The notes beneath the pieces were generated by a model. That model did not search any database. It worked only from the letters and a program-made list of their open reading frames with translations, and had not been told where the DNA came from. The position numbers were made by a program, and so were the translations under genes. DNA of 21,390 nt, taken from contig JANMYF010000227.1 in NCBI GenBank assembly GCA_031381685.1, positions 1 to 21,390 of the forward strand. The letters are read 5' to 3'. This DNA is from JANLQX01 sp031381685 (GTDB lineage: Bacteria; Actinomycetota; Acidimicrobiia; Acidimicrobiales; JANYDT01). Below are positions 1-7,345 of this stretch, one piece after another (within the stretch, counting starts at the first letter, position 1; every line of letters begins with the position of its first letter).

Positions 1-141
1 CAGCTCACCGCGTTCGGCCTCGGGAGCCTGGTCGACGGATACGCGACCGTCTTGGTGGTTCCCCTCCTCCGTACGGCTCTGACCGGGGACGTCGGCGTCC
101 ATATGGGCTTCTGTGCGCCCCCCCCCCCCCTGCCCACGTGA
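1..141 (+). CDS. C-terminal fragment of an unrecognised protein (5' end outside window)
   Basis: Reading frame 1 is open from the first base to a TGA at 139-141 and gives 46 residues. They begin with a hydrophobic, glycine-rich stretch (LTAFGLGSLVDG, then VLVVPLL) and end in a proline run followed by LPT. The stretch could be part of a membrane protein, but I do not recognise the family. The last residues depend on a run of 13 C at 118-130. With one C fewer the frame would stop at 191-193, and in the third frame it would stop at 165-167, so the true C-terminus is uncertain. The terminator hairpin at 266-299 points the same way and supports a plus-strand gene ending here. Confidence 0.4.
   Translation, partial: QLTAFGLGSLVDGYATVLVVPLLRTALTGDVGVHMGFCAPPPPLPT
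118..130. repeat. Homopolymer run of 13 C
   Basis: Thirteen consecutive C lie near the 3' end of the partial gene. Runs of this length are prone to polymerase slippage and to sequencing miscalls, so the exact number, and with it the frame of the overlapping gene, should not be trusted. Confidence 0.9.
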
Positions 142-265
142 CCGAAGTCACTTCGCGGTCGGAATAGGGGCGACGTCGTCGCAGTTGACCTGACTACCGA
201 GTTGCGGAACGGCTCCCCCTTTCCGGCCCGCCGCTTCTCGGCCATTCGCTCCCCATCAACGTGCA

Positions 266-299
266 ACGACCGGCGCTTTCAGCGTCGGTCGTTTGTTTT
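266..299 (+). terminator. Rho-independent terminator between convergent genes
   Basis: A 12-bp stem (266-277 with 281-292, one G-U pair) closes a 3-nt TTC loop and is followed by TTGTTTT on the plus strand. It ends the plus-strand gene at 1-141. The same stem lies downstream of the minus-strand acyl-CoA synthetase gene, but that side has no T-tract. In the rest of 142-338 I see no gene or RNA. Confidence 0.8.
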
Positions 300-338
300 C
301 CGCGCCGTGCACATCGTAGGAACGAAGGGCATCAGTCG

Positions 339-1985
339 TCAGCCGGCGCCGCGGGCGAGGGTGACCACCTCGAGCTCGTCGATGCCGTACCGAGCCCGAA
401 GCACCTTCTTGTCGAACTTGAACGTTGAGGTCTTCGGAACCTCGGTGATCGCCGCCCACCGCTCCGGAATCCACCATTTCGCCACGTGGTCAGCGAGAAA
501 GCTGGCCAGGTCATCGAATGACGCCGTCGCACCGTCACGCCACACGATGCATGCCAACGGACGTTCGTCCCACTGAGAATCAGGCACGGCGACAACGGCC
601 GCCTCAGCCACCGCCGGATGCCCCATGAGCGCGTTCTCGAGCTCGACCGACGAGATCCATTCGCCACCCGACTTGATCACATCCTTGGCGCGATCGGTGA
701 TCTGGATGTACCCCTCGCCGTCGATGGATCCGACATCGCCGGTGCGGAGCCAACGTTCACCGCCGTCGTCGTGGAACTTCTCCGGGGCATCGACGCCGTG
801 ATATGCCGAGGTGACCCACGGTCCGAGCGCTTCGAGCTCCCCGACGGCCACGCCATCGTGAGGCAGCGCGCAGCCGTCGTCGTCAACGATGCGAATGCGA
901 ACTCCGGCGACCGGCCGCCCGGTCTTCGTGCGGTACCTGAGCTCATCCTCCGGCTTCGTCCCGCGAGGCGGGTAGGACACGGCGCCGATCGGACTGGTTT
1001 CGGTCATCCCCCACGCCTGGGTGACCTGCACGCCATGGCGCGTCCGGAACCCCTCGATCAACGATGCAGGAACGGCGCTGCCACCGATGATCACGTTGCG
1101 GAGCGACGAGAAGTCGACCGGATTGGTCTCGGCATACCGCAGAAGGTCGTTCCAGACAGTGGGCACACCGGCCGACATCGTCGGCGGTTCCGCGGCCATG
1201 AACCGCGAGAGAGGCTCGGCCTGCATGAAACGTCCCGGCATGAGGAGATCGGCGCCGGCGATGAACGCGGCGTACGGCATGCCCCAGGCGTTCACATGGA
1301 ACATCGGGACGATGGTCAGCACACGGTCGTTCGCCGTGAGCGAGGCGAGCCCGACGAAGGAAAGCGAGTGGAGAAAGGTCGAGCGGTGCGAATACACAAC
1401 GCCTTTCGGATCGCCCGTGGTTCCGCTCGTGTAACACATCGCTGCGGCAGAGCGCTCGGGCGTGTTTGGCCACGCATACGTCACGTCCTGCGCGCCGAGC
1501 AGCGAGTCGTAGTCGATCACGTCGGCGGGGACCTCGACTCCCACCGGGACCGCGCCGACCACCACGATGTGGCGCACAGTGGTGAGCTGGGGGCGAACGG
1601 CCAGCAACACCGGGAGAAGGAAGCCTTCGCAGATCACCACCCGGTCATGCGCGTGGTTGATGATCCACGCGAGCTGATCAGGGTGGAGGCGGAAGTTCAG
1701 CGTGTGCAGCACCGCGCCCATCGCCGGGACACCGAAGTACGCCTCTTGGTGCGCCTGGGTGTTGAACTGCAGCGTCGCCACCACGTCGCCCGGCCCCACG
1801 CCGAGGTGATGGAGTGCGTTGGCGAGTTGCGCCGAACGTCGCCCGATTTCGGCGAAACTCGCCTTGGTCGTACCGTCTCCGGTGAAGGTGACGACCGACG
1901 CGTCGCCGAACACTCCGGCGCCGTGTTCGAGGATCATGCGGATCGTGAGATCCACGTCTCCCATGGTGGAAACAATGTTCGTCAT
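339..1985 (-). CDS. Acyl-CoA synthetase (AMP-dependent, AlkK/FadD type)
   Basis: A 548-residue ANL-superfamily ligase that activates a carboxylic acid, probably a medium- or long-chain fatty acid, to its acyl-CoA through an acyl-adenylate. Visible motifs: the AMP-binding P-loop YTSGTTGDPKG (about 185-195), GMTETSP (326-332), RTGD with its Asp at 417, DRAKDVIKSGGEW (431-443) and the C-terminal catalytic Lys in TFKFDKK (Lys523). Length and motif wording fit the AlkK-like branch; the chain length of the substrate cannot be read from the sequence. The frame is open upstream to 2213, but that stretch overlaps the PfkB kinase gene. I chose ATG 1985 because a TACCGT -10 box ends 7 nt before it, which fits a leaderless transcript. 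It follows the kinase gene by 89 bp, so it may have its own promoter and also receive read-through. Confidence 0.92.
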   Translation of the reverse strand: MTNIVSTMGDVDLTIRMILEHGAGVFGDASVVTFTGDGTTKASFAEIGRRSAQLANALHHLGVGPGDVVATLQFNTQAHQEAYFGVPAMGAVLHTLNFRLHPDQLAWIINHAHDRVVICEGFLLPVLLAVRPQLTTVRHIVVVGAVPVGVEVPADVIDYDSLLGAQDVTYAWPNTPERSAAAMCYTSGTTGDPKGVVYSHRSTFLHSLSFVGLASLTANDRVLTIVPMFHVNAWGMPYAAFIAGADLLMPGRFMQAEPLSRFMAAEPPTMSAGVPTVWNDLLRYAETNPVDFSSLRNVIIGGSAVPASLIEGFRTRHGVQVTQAWGMTETSPIGAVSYPPRGTKPEDELRYRTKTGRPVAGVRIRIVDDDGCALPHDGVAVGELEALGPWVTSAYHGVDAPEKFHDDGGERWLRTGDVGSIDGEGYIQITDRAKDVIKSGGEWISSVELENALMGHPAVAEAAVVAVPDSQWDERPLACIVWRDGATASFDDLASFLADHVAKWWIPERWAAITEVPKTSTFKFDKKVLRARYGIDELEVVTLARGAG

Positions 1986-1992
1986 GTCGGCC

Positions 1993-1998
1993 ACGGTA
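1993..1998 (-). promoter_or_regulatory. Putative -10 box (TACCGT) of the acyl-CoA synthetase gene
   Basis: On the minus strand TACCGT is followed by 7 nt and then the ATG at 1985. There is no Shine-Dalgarno sequence, and I found no convincing -35. The spacing matches other putative leaderless starts in the window. Confidence 0.45.
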
Positions 1999-2074
1999 GA
2001 GGACTCTCGCCGGAAAGCAGGAGACCACTTCCACCGCGGAGGCGACGAATCCGGATGGGCGATCCTCGCCGGGA

Positions 2075-3070
2075 TTATTGATCCTCGGTCGTTCTGACCG
2101 CCACCCGCCCATTCGGACGACCGCCGATCACACCGAGGGCAGCAGCCGCCGTGCGGATGGCCCTTGTCAAGCATTCGGGTTCGGTTCCCCCACCGAGCTG
2201 GGCAGCCAACCAACCACCGGCGAAGGCATCGCCGGCGCCGACGGCGTCAACGACAACGGGAACGGTGAGCGCGTCAGCCCGGCCGAGGATCGAACCGTCG
2301 CGAGCCACGATCGCCCCTTCTGCACCCAGCTTCACCACGACGGTGCCCCAGAGCTCGGTGAGCGCGCACGCCGCGGCGTCGACGTCGCCTTCGGGCGGAC
2401 AGCCGGCCAGCAGCAGCGCTTCTTCGGCATTGGGGAATCCGATCGCGGCACCCGCCAACAGGTGACGAGCGGCATCGATCCCGAGATCGGCGAGGTACCC
2501 GGCAGAGGCAGGATCGACCGACCACGGCACGCCGGCCTCTCGGCAGATTCCGACGACGTGACGGAACGTGTTCTGCGGAGAGGCGGCAAAGAGCAGGTAG
2601 CCGCTGAGGTGGACCCACGAGGCCGTCGCAATGAGTGTTTCGTCGATGTCTGGGGGAGCGAGTCGGGTCCCTGCGCCGCGGTCGGTGAGCATCGTGCGCT
2701 CCCCGGTCACACCATCGATCAGCGCGACGATGCGCGTGGTCGCCATGGCGTCATCGACCACGAGCCGAGCATCCACCCCGACGTCGGTGAGGACGCGCCG
2801 ATGCCACGAAGCATCGTCGCTCCCGACGCGTCCGACGAACACGACATCAGCCGACTGTCCGCCTGCGGAACCCTCCAGCGCGGACGCGGCCCACGCCGCG
2901 GTGTTCGCCGCCGACCCACCGGCGCGGACCGAGATCGTCGCGTCGGTGTCCGACCCCACTCTCCACGGTCCCGTCGGCGCGCAGACGATATCGGTCGCCA
3001 CATCACCGACAACGACAAGCTGGCCGCCCGACGGGAGCGGCCCACTGGTTCTTGACATCGCGTCGCTCAC
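2075..3070 (-). CDS. PfkB-family carbohydrate/nucleoside kinase
   Basis: A 331-residue ribokinase-fold kinase. The N-terminal part has the strand LVVVGDVATDIV and the RAGGSAANTA glycine motif that binds the sugar. The C-terminal signature DAVGAGDAFAGGW holds the catalytic Asp at about residue 281 in GAGD. Proteins of this family phosphorylate sugars or nucleosides (ribose, fructose, adenosine, 2-keto-3-deoxygluconate); the substrate cannot be decided here. The GTG at 3070 lies 18 nt after the stop of the sugar ABC ATPase gene, and there is no clear Shine-Dalgarno sequence, so translation may be coupled. An alternative ATG is at 3058 (327 residues). Pairing with a sugar-importer ATPase suggests that the kinase acts on an imported sugar, which is inference. 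Confidence 0.88.
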   Translation of the reverse strand: MSDAMSRTSGPLPSGGQLVVVGDVATDIVCAPTGPWRVGSDTDATISVRAGGSAANTAAWAASALEGSAGGQSADVVFVGRVGSDDASWHRRVLTDVGVDARLVVDDAMATTRIVALIDGVTGERTMLTDRGAGTRLAPPDIDETLIATASWVHLSGYLLFAASPQNTFRHVVGICREAGVPWSVDPASAGYLADLGIDAARHLLAGAAIGFPNAEEALLLAGCPPEGDVDAAACALTELWGTVVVKLGAEGAIVARDGSILGRADALTVPVVVDAVGAGDAFAGGWLAAQLGGGTEPECLTRAIRTAAAALGVIGGRPNGRVAVRTTEDQ

Positions 3071-3088
3071 GCCGGACCGGCGTGAAGA

Positions 3089-4279
3089 TCAGAGACGGGC
3101 GCCGGTCTCGATCTCGAAGAAATGGACGAACCGGGTGTCGACGAGGACATCGACCAACTCACCGGGACGGACCTTGGTGCGCGCATTGAAGCTGGCGACG
3201 AACGTGGAGCCCGCGTCCGAGCCGATGCGACCGAGGGTCTCCTCGTCGTCGGCACCCTTCTTCGCTCCGTCGGAGTACACCTGGGGTGCGTCCACCGCGA
3301 AGTGGACCATGACTTCGGAACCGAGGGCTTCGGTGATGTCGACCTTGGCCTTCATCGTCCGCTTCGCATCGGTTGCCGCGGCCAGCGCAGCATCTTCCAT
3401 GTTCTCGGGGCGGATACCGAGGACGACGCGACGGCCGGCTTTGGCGGCCTGGGCGAGACCCGGACGCTGGGCGACAAGCGACTCGTCGATGACGATGTTC
3501 TGGTCGCCGAGATGGGCGACCACTCCGTTATCAGCCGTGAGGCCGACTTCGCACAGGTTCATCGGGGGCGAACCGATGAAGCCGGCGACGAAAAGGTTGG
3601 CCGGGTTGTCGTAGATGAACTGGGGGGTGTCGACCTGCTGGAGGACGCCTCGCTTCATCACGGCGACCCGATGGCCCATGGTCATGGCCTCGATCTGATC
3701 GTGGGTGACGTAGAGCGTGGTGACGCCGAGGCGCTGCTGGATGCGCGAGATCTCGCCACGCATCTGCACGCGGAGCTTCGCATCGAGGTTCGACAGCGGT
3801 TCGTCCATCAGAAACACCTGGGGCTCACGGACGATGGCGCGGCCCATGGCGACACGCTGACGCTGACCACCGGACAACTGCTTCGGACGACGGTCGAGGT
3901 TCTCCTCGAGGGCGAGCATCCGGGCCGCCTCGGTCACTCGGCGGTTGATCTCGTCCTTGGGCATCTTGCGGAGCTTGAGGCCGAAGCCGATGTTCTCGGC
4001 CACGGTCATGTGCGGGTACAGCGCGTAGCTCTGGAACACCATGGCGATGTCGCGATCCTTCGGTGGAACCTCGTTCACACGGCGATCGCCGATTCGCAGT
4101 TCCCCCGCCGTGATGTCTTCGAGACCGGCGACCATGCGCAGGGCGGTGGTCTTCCCACAGCCGGAGGGTCCGACGAGCACCAGGAACTCACCATCGGCAA
4201 CCTCGAGATTGAGATCGACAACGGCTTCGAAGCCGTTGTCGTACCTCTTGCCGATGTGTTCGAGAACAACGTTCGCCAT
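3089..4279 (-). CDS. ugpC: Sugar ABC transporter ATP-binding protein (UgpC/MsmX/MsiK type)
   Basis: A 396-residue ABC ATPase of the carbohydrate-uptake CUT1 type. Walker A is GPSGCGKT (37-44), the Q-loop is FQSYALYPH (Gln83), the signature LSGGQ is 135-139, Walker B VFLMDEP is around 155-161 and the H-loop is THDQ (His193). A TOBE-like C-terminal region follows (GIRPENMED, then ALGSEVMVHF). It is slightly longer than typical 360-370-residue members because of an extra charged stretch near 335-355 (GAKKGADDEETLGR). No permease or solute-binding gene is beside it, which is typical for shared ATPases such as Streptomyces MsiK or Bacillus MsmX that energise several sugar importers. A strong Shine-Dalgarno (AGGGGG, 6 nt before ATG 4279) fixes the start. 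It is first in a likely operon with the PfkB kinase. Confidence 0.93.
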   Translation of the reverse strand: MANVVLEHIGKRYDNGFEAVVDLNLEVADGEFLVLVGPSGCGKTTALRMVAGLEDITAGELRIGDRRVNEVPPKDRDIAMVFQSYALYPHMTVAENIGFGLKLRKMPKDEINRRVTEAARMLALEENLDRRPKQLSGGQRQRVAMGRAIVREPQVFLMDEPLSNLDAKLRVQMRGEISRIQQRLGVTTLYVTHDQIEAMTMGHRVAVMKRGVLQQVDTPQFIYDNPANLFVAGFIGSPPMNLCEVGLTADNGVVAHLGDQNIVIDESLVAQRPGLAQAAKAGRRVVLGIRPENMEDAALAAATDAKRTMKAKVDITEALGSEVMVHFAVDAPQVYSDGAKKGADDEETLGRIGSDAGSTFVASFNARTKVRPGELVDVLVDTRFVHFFEIETGARL

Positions 4280-4310
4280 TGCAAACCCCCTGGGTTCAAA
4301 CGGTGCAGAA

Positions 4311-4327
4311 CGTCACCAAGCGTGACG
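4311..4327. promoter_or_regulatory. Inverted repeat CGTCAC-N5-GTGACG (candidate operator)
   Basis: Two perfect 6-bp arms, 5 bp apart, lie just downstream of the predicted transcription start of the ugpC-like gene. The position fits a repressor site or a short mRNA hairpin in the leader. It is separate from the AAACGCGTTT palindrome. Confidence 0.35.
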
Positions 4328-4335
4328 CCCGGCAC

Positions 4336-4364
4336 ACACTAAACGCGTTTGCCACCCCTGTCAC
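4336..4364 (-). promoter_or_regulatory. Promoter of the ugpC-like operon (-35 GTGACA, 17 bp, -10 TAGTGT)
   Basis: On the minus strand GTGACA (4364-4359) and TAGTGT (4341-4336) are separated by exactly 17 bp. Transcription would start near 4329, about 50 nt before the ATG, and leave a leader that carries the Shine-Dalgarno. The same -35 hexamer and the same spacing occur in front of the VOC gene (12766-12794). Confidence 0.6.
4341..4350. promoter_or_regulatory. Palindrome AAACGCGTTT abutting the -10 box (candidate operator)
   Basis: A perfect 10-bp palindrome with a CG-centred core lies between the -35 and -10 of the ugpC-like promoter and shares its first base with the -10. LacI-family sugar regulators often bind CG-centred AA..CG..TT palindromes, so a sugar-responsive repressor site is plausible. 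No regulator gene is in the window. Confidence 0.35.
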
Positions 4365-4432
4365 GAGGCCTGTTCTGCCGGTCCGGGCCCGACATCCGGT
4401 GCCGAGGCGGGTGTTTCGGCCTCCCCGGGCCG

Positions 4433-4438
4433 TACAGT
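4433..4438 (+). promoter_or_regulatory. Putative -10 box (TACAGT) of the thiamine-binding-type gene
   Basis: TACAGT ends 6 nt before the ATG at 4445 and there is no Shine-Dalgarno sequence, which fits leaderless transcription. I see no clear -35. Confidence 0.45.
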
Positions 4439-4444
4439 GGCTCC

Positions 4445-4693
4445 ATGGCAGTCATCGGGGAAGTCCTCGTCGAGCCCTTCGTACCCGGTGCCCCTGGCCC
4501 GCACGTCGTCGCGGCATGGGCGGCAGCCGAAGCCGCTGGTGCGACCCTCGAGGTCGGGCCGTTCGGAACGATCGTACGGGCGACAAACGAAGCCGGTGTG
4601 CTCGATGCCCTCGATGCCGCGGTCCGCGCCGCTGTTGCCAATGGCGCGACCCGGGTCTCGACGCAGATCGTGCGGGAGAGCGGCGCGAACTGA
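4445..4693 (+). CDS. MTH1187/thiamine-binding-type small protein
   Basis: An 82-residue cytosolic protein of the MTH1187/YkoF-like thiamine-binding family (formerly DUF77). The layout is typical: N-terminal strand VIGEVLVEPFVPG, a helix with AAWAAAEAAGATLEV, the conserved GPFGTIV strand, a helix with VLDALDAAVRAAVANGA and a final strand TRVSTQIVRE. Members are ferredoxin-like tetramers; some bind thiamine or related molecules, but the cellular role is not settled. It is transcribed divergently from the ugpC-like gene and stands 209 bp before livK. The frame is open further upstream, but ATG 4445 gives the right family length and has the -10 box at the right distance. Confidence 0.75.
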   Translation: MAVIGEVLVEPFVPGAPGPHVVAAWAAAEAAGATLEVGPFGTIVRATNEAGVLDALDAAVRAAVANGATRVSTQIVRESGAN

Positions 4694-4765
4694 CCGGTCG
4701 CCACGGCTCGCCCGCGCTCGACGAGCATCCGAGCACCGATTCCATCGATCACCGGAGGCGTTCCC

Positions 4766-4906
4766 GTGGCCGATGTCCGCATCGCCACAGCAGGGTCGGT
4801 ACAGTTTGCCCTGTCTGCGACGCGCGTCACACCGCGCGACTCACCCCCCCTCTGCCACGGCCGACTCTGTGGGCGGCCGAACTACCTCAAGGAGACCCAA
4901 CCGTGA
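4766..4906 (+). CDS. Candidate 46-residue upstream ORF overlapping the livK start
   Basis: A GTG at 4766 follows a perfect GGAGG (4754-4758) with 7-nt spacing. The frame runs 46 codons and its TGA (4904-4906) overlaps the GTG of livK (GTGA). The product resembles nothing I know, and third-position G/C is lower than in the neighbours. It could be a leader peptide coupled to livK translation, or chance. It conflicts with a possible promoter at TACAGT 4800-4805, which lies inside it. Confidence 0.2.
   Translation: MADVRIATAGSVQFALSATRVTPRDSPPLCHGRLCGRPNYLKETQP
4800..4805 (+). promoter_or_regulatory. Possible -10 box (TACAGT) for the liv operon
   Basis: The same GTACAGT string seen before the thiamine-binding-type gene recurs here, about 100 nt before the livK start, within short arms CAGGG (4791-4795) and CCCTG (4809-4813). 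No -35 is recognisable, so this is weak. Confidence 0.25.
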
Positions 4907-6270
4907 AGACTGCTCGCCTGCGTGTCGGCGCACTCGCTGCCGTATTCGTCCTCGTGCCGATCGTCGCGTCGGTTCCGGCGTCTGCGCTGACGCCGAAGGC
5001 GGGCGCCCGCTGCGCACCGAAAGAAGTCGGTAAGACCGTCGGCAAGCTCACATGCGTCAAAGACGGAAGCCGCCGCAAGTGGGTCGCTGCTGCGCCAGCG
5101 GCGACCGCGGCTCCCACGACGGCGGCAGGGAGCGCTTCGGCGACCACCCCCGCCTCCGGTGGCGCCCCCATCAAACTCGGCGTGGCCCTCGGGCTCTCCG
5201 GGGCATCAACGGCGAACCTGGCCCAGGATCAGCGCCTCGGCGTGGCCGTCGCCGAGAAGTACATCAACGACAACGGCGGCATCAACGGCCGCAAACTCCA
5301 AGTCGTCGTGCAAGACACCGGCGCCGACGAGGCCGGTGCGATCGCTGCGTTCAATGCGCTCATCGACAACGACAAGGTCGTCGGCATCGTCGGACCCACC
5401 CTCTCGCAGCAGGCCTTCGCCGCTGATCCCATCGCCGAGCGCAAGAAGGTCCCGGTGCTCGCTCCGTCGAACACCGCGGCCGGCATTCCGCAGATCGGTG
5501 ACTACATCGCCCGAGTGTCCGCGGGTGTCGCAACCTACGCCGGCAATGCCGTGAAGTTCGCCGCGTCGATCGACCCGCTTTCGAAGGCCGCCGTGTTCTT
5601 CGCCGATGACGACGCCTTCAGCCGCAGCGAGACCGTGGTGTTCCAAAACGCCGTGAAGGCCAGCGGCCTCGAACTCCTGCCGCCGCAGACCTTCAAGGTG
5701 AACGACACCGACTTCACGACACAGGTGAACTTCGTACGGCAGAACCGCCCCGACCTCGTGGTCATCTCCGGCCTTGCTCAGGCCGGGAACCTCGTCAAGC
5801 AGCTCCGCGACACCGGGTACTCCGGGTCGATCGTCGGCGGCAACGGCCTCAACGTCGTGCAGACCTTCTCGGTGTGCAAACAGCAGTGCGAGGGACTCAT
5901 CGTCGCCCAGGCCTATTCGCCCGAGATCCCCAATGACGGAGTGAACGTCGAATTCTCGAAGCTCTTCCAGGCCGACAACAAGCGCATCCCCGGGCAGATC
6001 GCCGCGCAGGCGTTCACCGGCGTGCTCGTGTTCGCCGAAGCACTTCGGACTCTGGAGAAGGACGGCAAGCTCAACGGCTCCCTGGAGCAGATCCGAATCG
6101 ACCTGAACAAGGCCTTGCTCGCCGGCAAGTACTCGACGCCGCTCGGCGACATCAGCTTCACCCCAGAAGGTGAGATCAACCAGAAGTCGTTCTATGTCGC
6201 ACAGATCTCGATGAAGCGCGGTGCGACGGGCGACGTGTTCTCCGGTGTCTTCAAGTACGTGAAGTTCTGA
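4903..6270 (+). CDS. livK: ABC transporter substrate-binding protein, branched-chain amino-acid (LivK/HAAT) type
   Basis: A 455-residue exported binding protein that starts the five-gene importer operon. Residues 1 to about 29 form a signal peptide (basic n-region, then AAVFVLVPIVAS, cleavage near ASA-L). A short module with Cys37 and Cys51 (GARC, then KLTC and RRKW) follows, then an Ala/Thr/Pro linker (about 62-87). The type 1 periplasmic-binding fold begins at IKLGVALGLSG (from 90), with YINDNGGINGRKL and GPTLSQQAF as family hallmarks. A second Cys pair, CKQQC, is at 325-329. There is no lipobox, so anchoring must differ from a lipoprotein. AAGGAG 8 nt before GTG 4903 fixes the start. The ligand could be branched-chain amino acids, amides, urea or another small acid; the sequence alone does not decide. 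Confidence 0.9.
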   Translation: MKTARLRVGALAAVFVLVPIVASVPASALTPKAGARCAPKEVGKTVGKLTCVKDGSRRKWVAAAPAATAAPTTAAGSASATTPASGGAPIKLGVALGLSGASTANLAQDQRLGVAVAEKYINDNGGINGRKLQVVVQDTGADEAGAIAAFNALIDNDKVVGIVGPTLSQQAFAADPIAERKKVPVLAPSNTAAGIPQIGDYIARVSAGVATYAGNAVKFAASIDPLSKAAVFFADDDAFSRSETVVFQNAVKASGLELLPPQTFKVNDTDFTTQVNFVRQNRPDLVVISGLAQAGNLVKQLRDTGYSGSIVGGNGLNVVQTFSVCKQQCEGLIVAQAYSPEIPNDGVNVEFSKLFQADNKRIPGQIAAQAFTGVLVFAEALRTLEKDGKLNGSLEQIRIDLNKALLAGKYSTPLGDISFTPEGEINQKSFYVAQISMKRGATGDVFSGVFKYVKF

Positions 6271-6284
6271 GGACGCATCGGTCG

Positions 6285-6312
6285 GGGGTCACTCGTTCCA
6301 CAGGGTGACCCC
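6285..6312 (+). promoter_or_regulatory. Intercistronic hairpin between livK and livH
   Basis: GGGGTCAC (6285-6292) pairs perfectly with GTGACCCC (6305-6312) around a 12-nt loop. No T-tract follows, so it is not a classical terminator. Such hairpins after binding-protein genes often protect the upstream mRNA and lower expression of the permease genes, which would suit the extra binding protein needed here. Confidence 0.5.
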
Positions 6313-6366
6313 AACCTCGATGCATACTCAGTCCGTTCCTCTCCTCCCTGCGCGCCGAAGGAAGCT

Positions 6367-7344
6367 GTGTCGTTCGTCAGGAACCTCCCCCAGAACTTCT
6401 TCGATGGACTCTCGATCGGCAGCGTCTATGCGTTGTTCGCTCTCGGCTACACGCTGATCTTCTCGATCCTGCGCATCGTCAACTTCGCCCACGGAGCGAT
6501 TTTCACCATCGGTGCCTACTTCACCTACGTCCTGACCGGAGGAACCCTGGGTGGTGGGAACTTCCCCTTCTCCAACACCAGAGTGCCGTTCTCGCTCAAC
6601 TTCTGGATCGCGCTTGTCCTTGGCGCATTGCTCGCCGGACTCGTCAATGTGGCCATCGAACGATTCGCGTTCAGACCGCTGCGCAACCGCAACGCCGACA
6701 CGTTGCTGTCGCTCGTCTCGAGTCTCGGCGTTTCGCTCATGCTCTCGAATCTGATCCAGAACCTCGTCGGTTCCGATCCACTCCCGGCCCCTGAGCCGAT
6801 CCCGGGTTCCAAGCCGTCGTTCGACGTCGCCTCGGTGATCATCCAGACCAGTCGCCTTCTCACCTTTGCGGTGGCCGTGATCGTCATGGCCGGACTCTGG
6901 TATTTGCTCAACCGGACCCGCACGGGAAAAGCGCTCAAGGCCGTTTCCGAAGACGCGACCACGTCGAGCCTGCTCGGCATCTCGACGAACCGGCTGATCC
7001 TGTTCACCTTCATGCTGTGCGGCGTACTCGGAGCGGTCGCCGGGACCATGGTGTCGACGAACTTCAACATCACCGGTCCCTACATGGGATCGGAGTACGC
7101 ACTGATCGGCCTGGCTGTGATCGTCATCGGCGGGCTCGGTGACATCCCGGGTGCCGTGCTCGGTGGCTTCCTCCTCGGCATTCTCCAAACCGTCGTCTCG
7201 AGCATCTCGTTCCGGATCGGATTCTGGGATTGGGACTTCAGTGGCTCGTCGTGGAAAGACGCCGTGCCCTTCATCACACTCGCCATCGTTCTCCTCGTCC
7301 GTCCCCAGGGTCTTCTCGGGCGTGCCCAGATCCAGAAGGTCTGA
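6367..7344 (+). CDS. livH: Branched-chain amino-acid-type ABC permease LivH
   Basis: A 325-residue integral membrane protein, the first permease of the importer. The N-terminus NFFDGLSIGSVYALFALGYTLIFSILRIVNFAHGA is split by nothing and is diagnostic of LivH; later comes the conserved loop GLWYLLNRTRTGKALKAVSEDATTSSLLGI that contacts the ATPase. About eight membrane segments are visible, ending in TLAIVLLVRPQGLLG. A longer periplasmic loop rich in Gly, Pro and Asn (about 58-76) follows the first segments. The start is GTG 6367 with GAAGGAAG just upstream; the spacing is short, and no other in-frame start fits the family better. Its TGA is one base before the livM ATG. Confidence 0.92.
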   Translation: MSFVRNLPQNFFDGLSIGSVYALFALGYTLIFSILRIVNFAHGAIFTIGAYFTYVLTGGTLGGGNFPFSNTRVPFSLNFWIALVLGALLAGLVNVAIERFAFRPLRNRNADTLLSLVSSLGVSLMLSNLIQNLVGSDPLPAPEPIPGSKPSFDVASVIIQTSRLLTFAVAVIVMAGLWYLLNRTRTGKALKAVSEDATTSSLLGISTNRLILFTFMLCGVLGAVAGTMVSTNFNITGPYMGSEYALIGLAVIVIGGLGDIPGAVLGGFLLGILQTVVSSISFRIGFWDWDFSGSSWKDAVPFITLAIVLLVRPQGLLGRAQIQKV

Positions 7345-7345
7345 C

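Noticed and set aside
142..265. tRNA or small RNA before the terminator
   Set aside because: No cloverleaf arms or TTC-loop motif could be found; the terminator is explained by the plus-strand gene.
618..2081. 487-codon open frame on the plus strand
   Set aside because: It lies opposite the acyl-CoA synthetase and PfkB genes; the product is Arg/His/Asp-rich without motifs. A high-GC antisense shadow.
3122..4342. 406-codon open frame on the plus strand
   Set aside because: Opposite the ugpC-like gene, whose ATPase motifs are complete; the product is His/Asp/Gly-rich noise.
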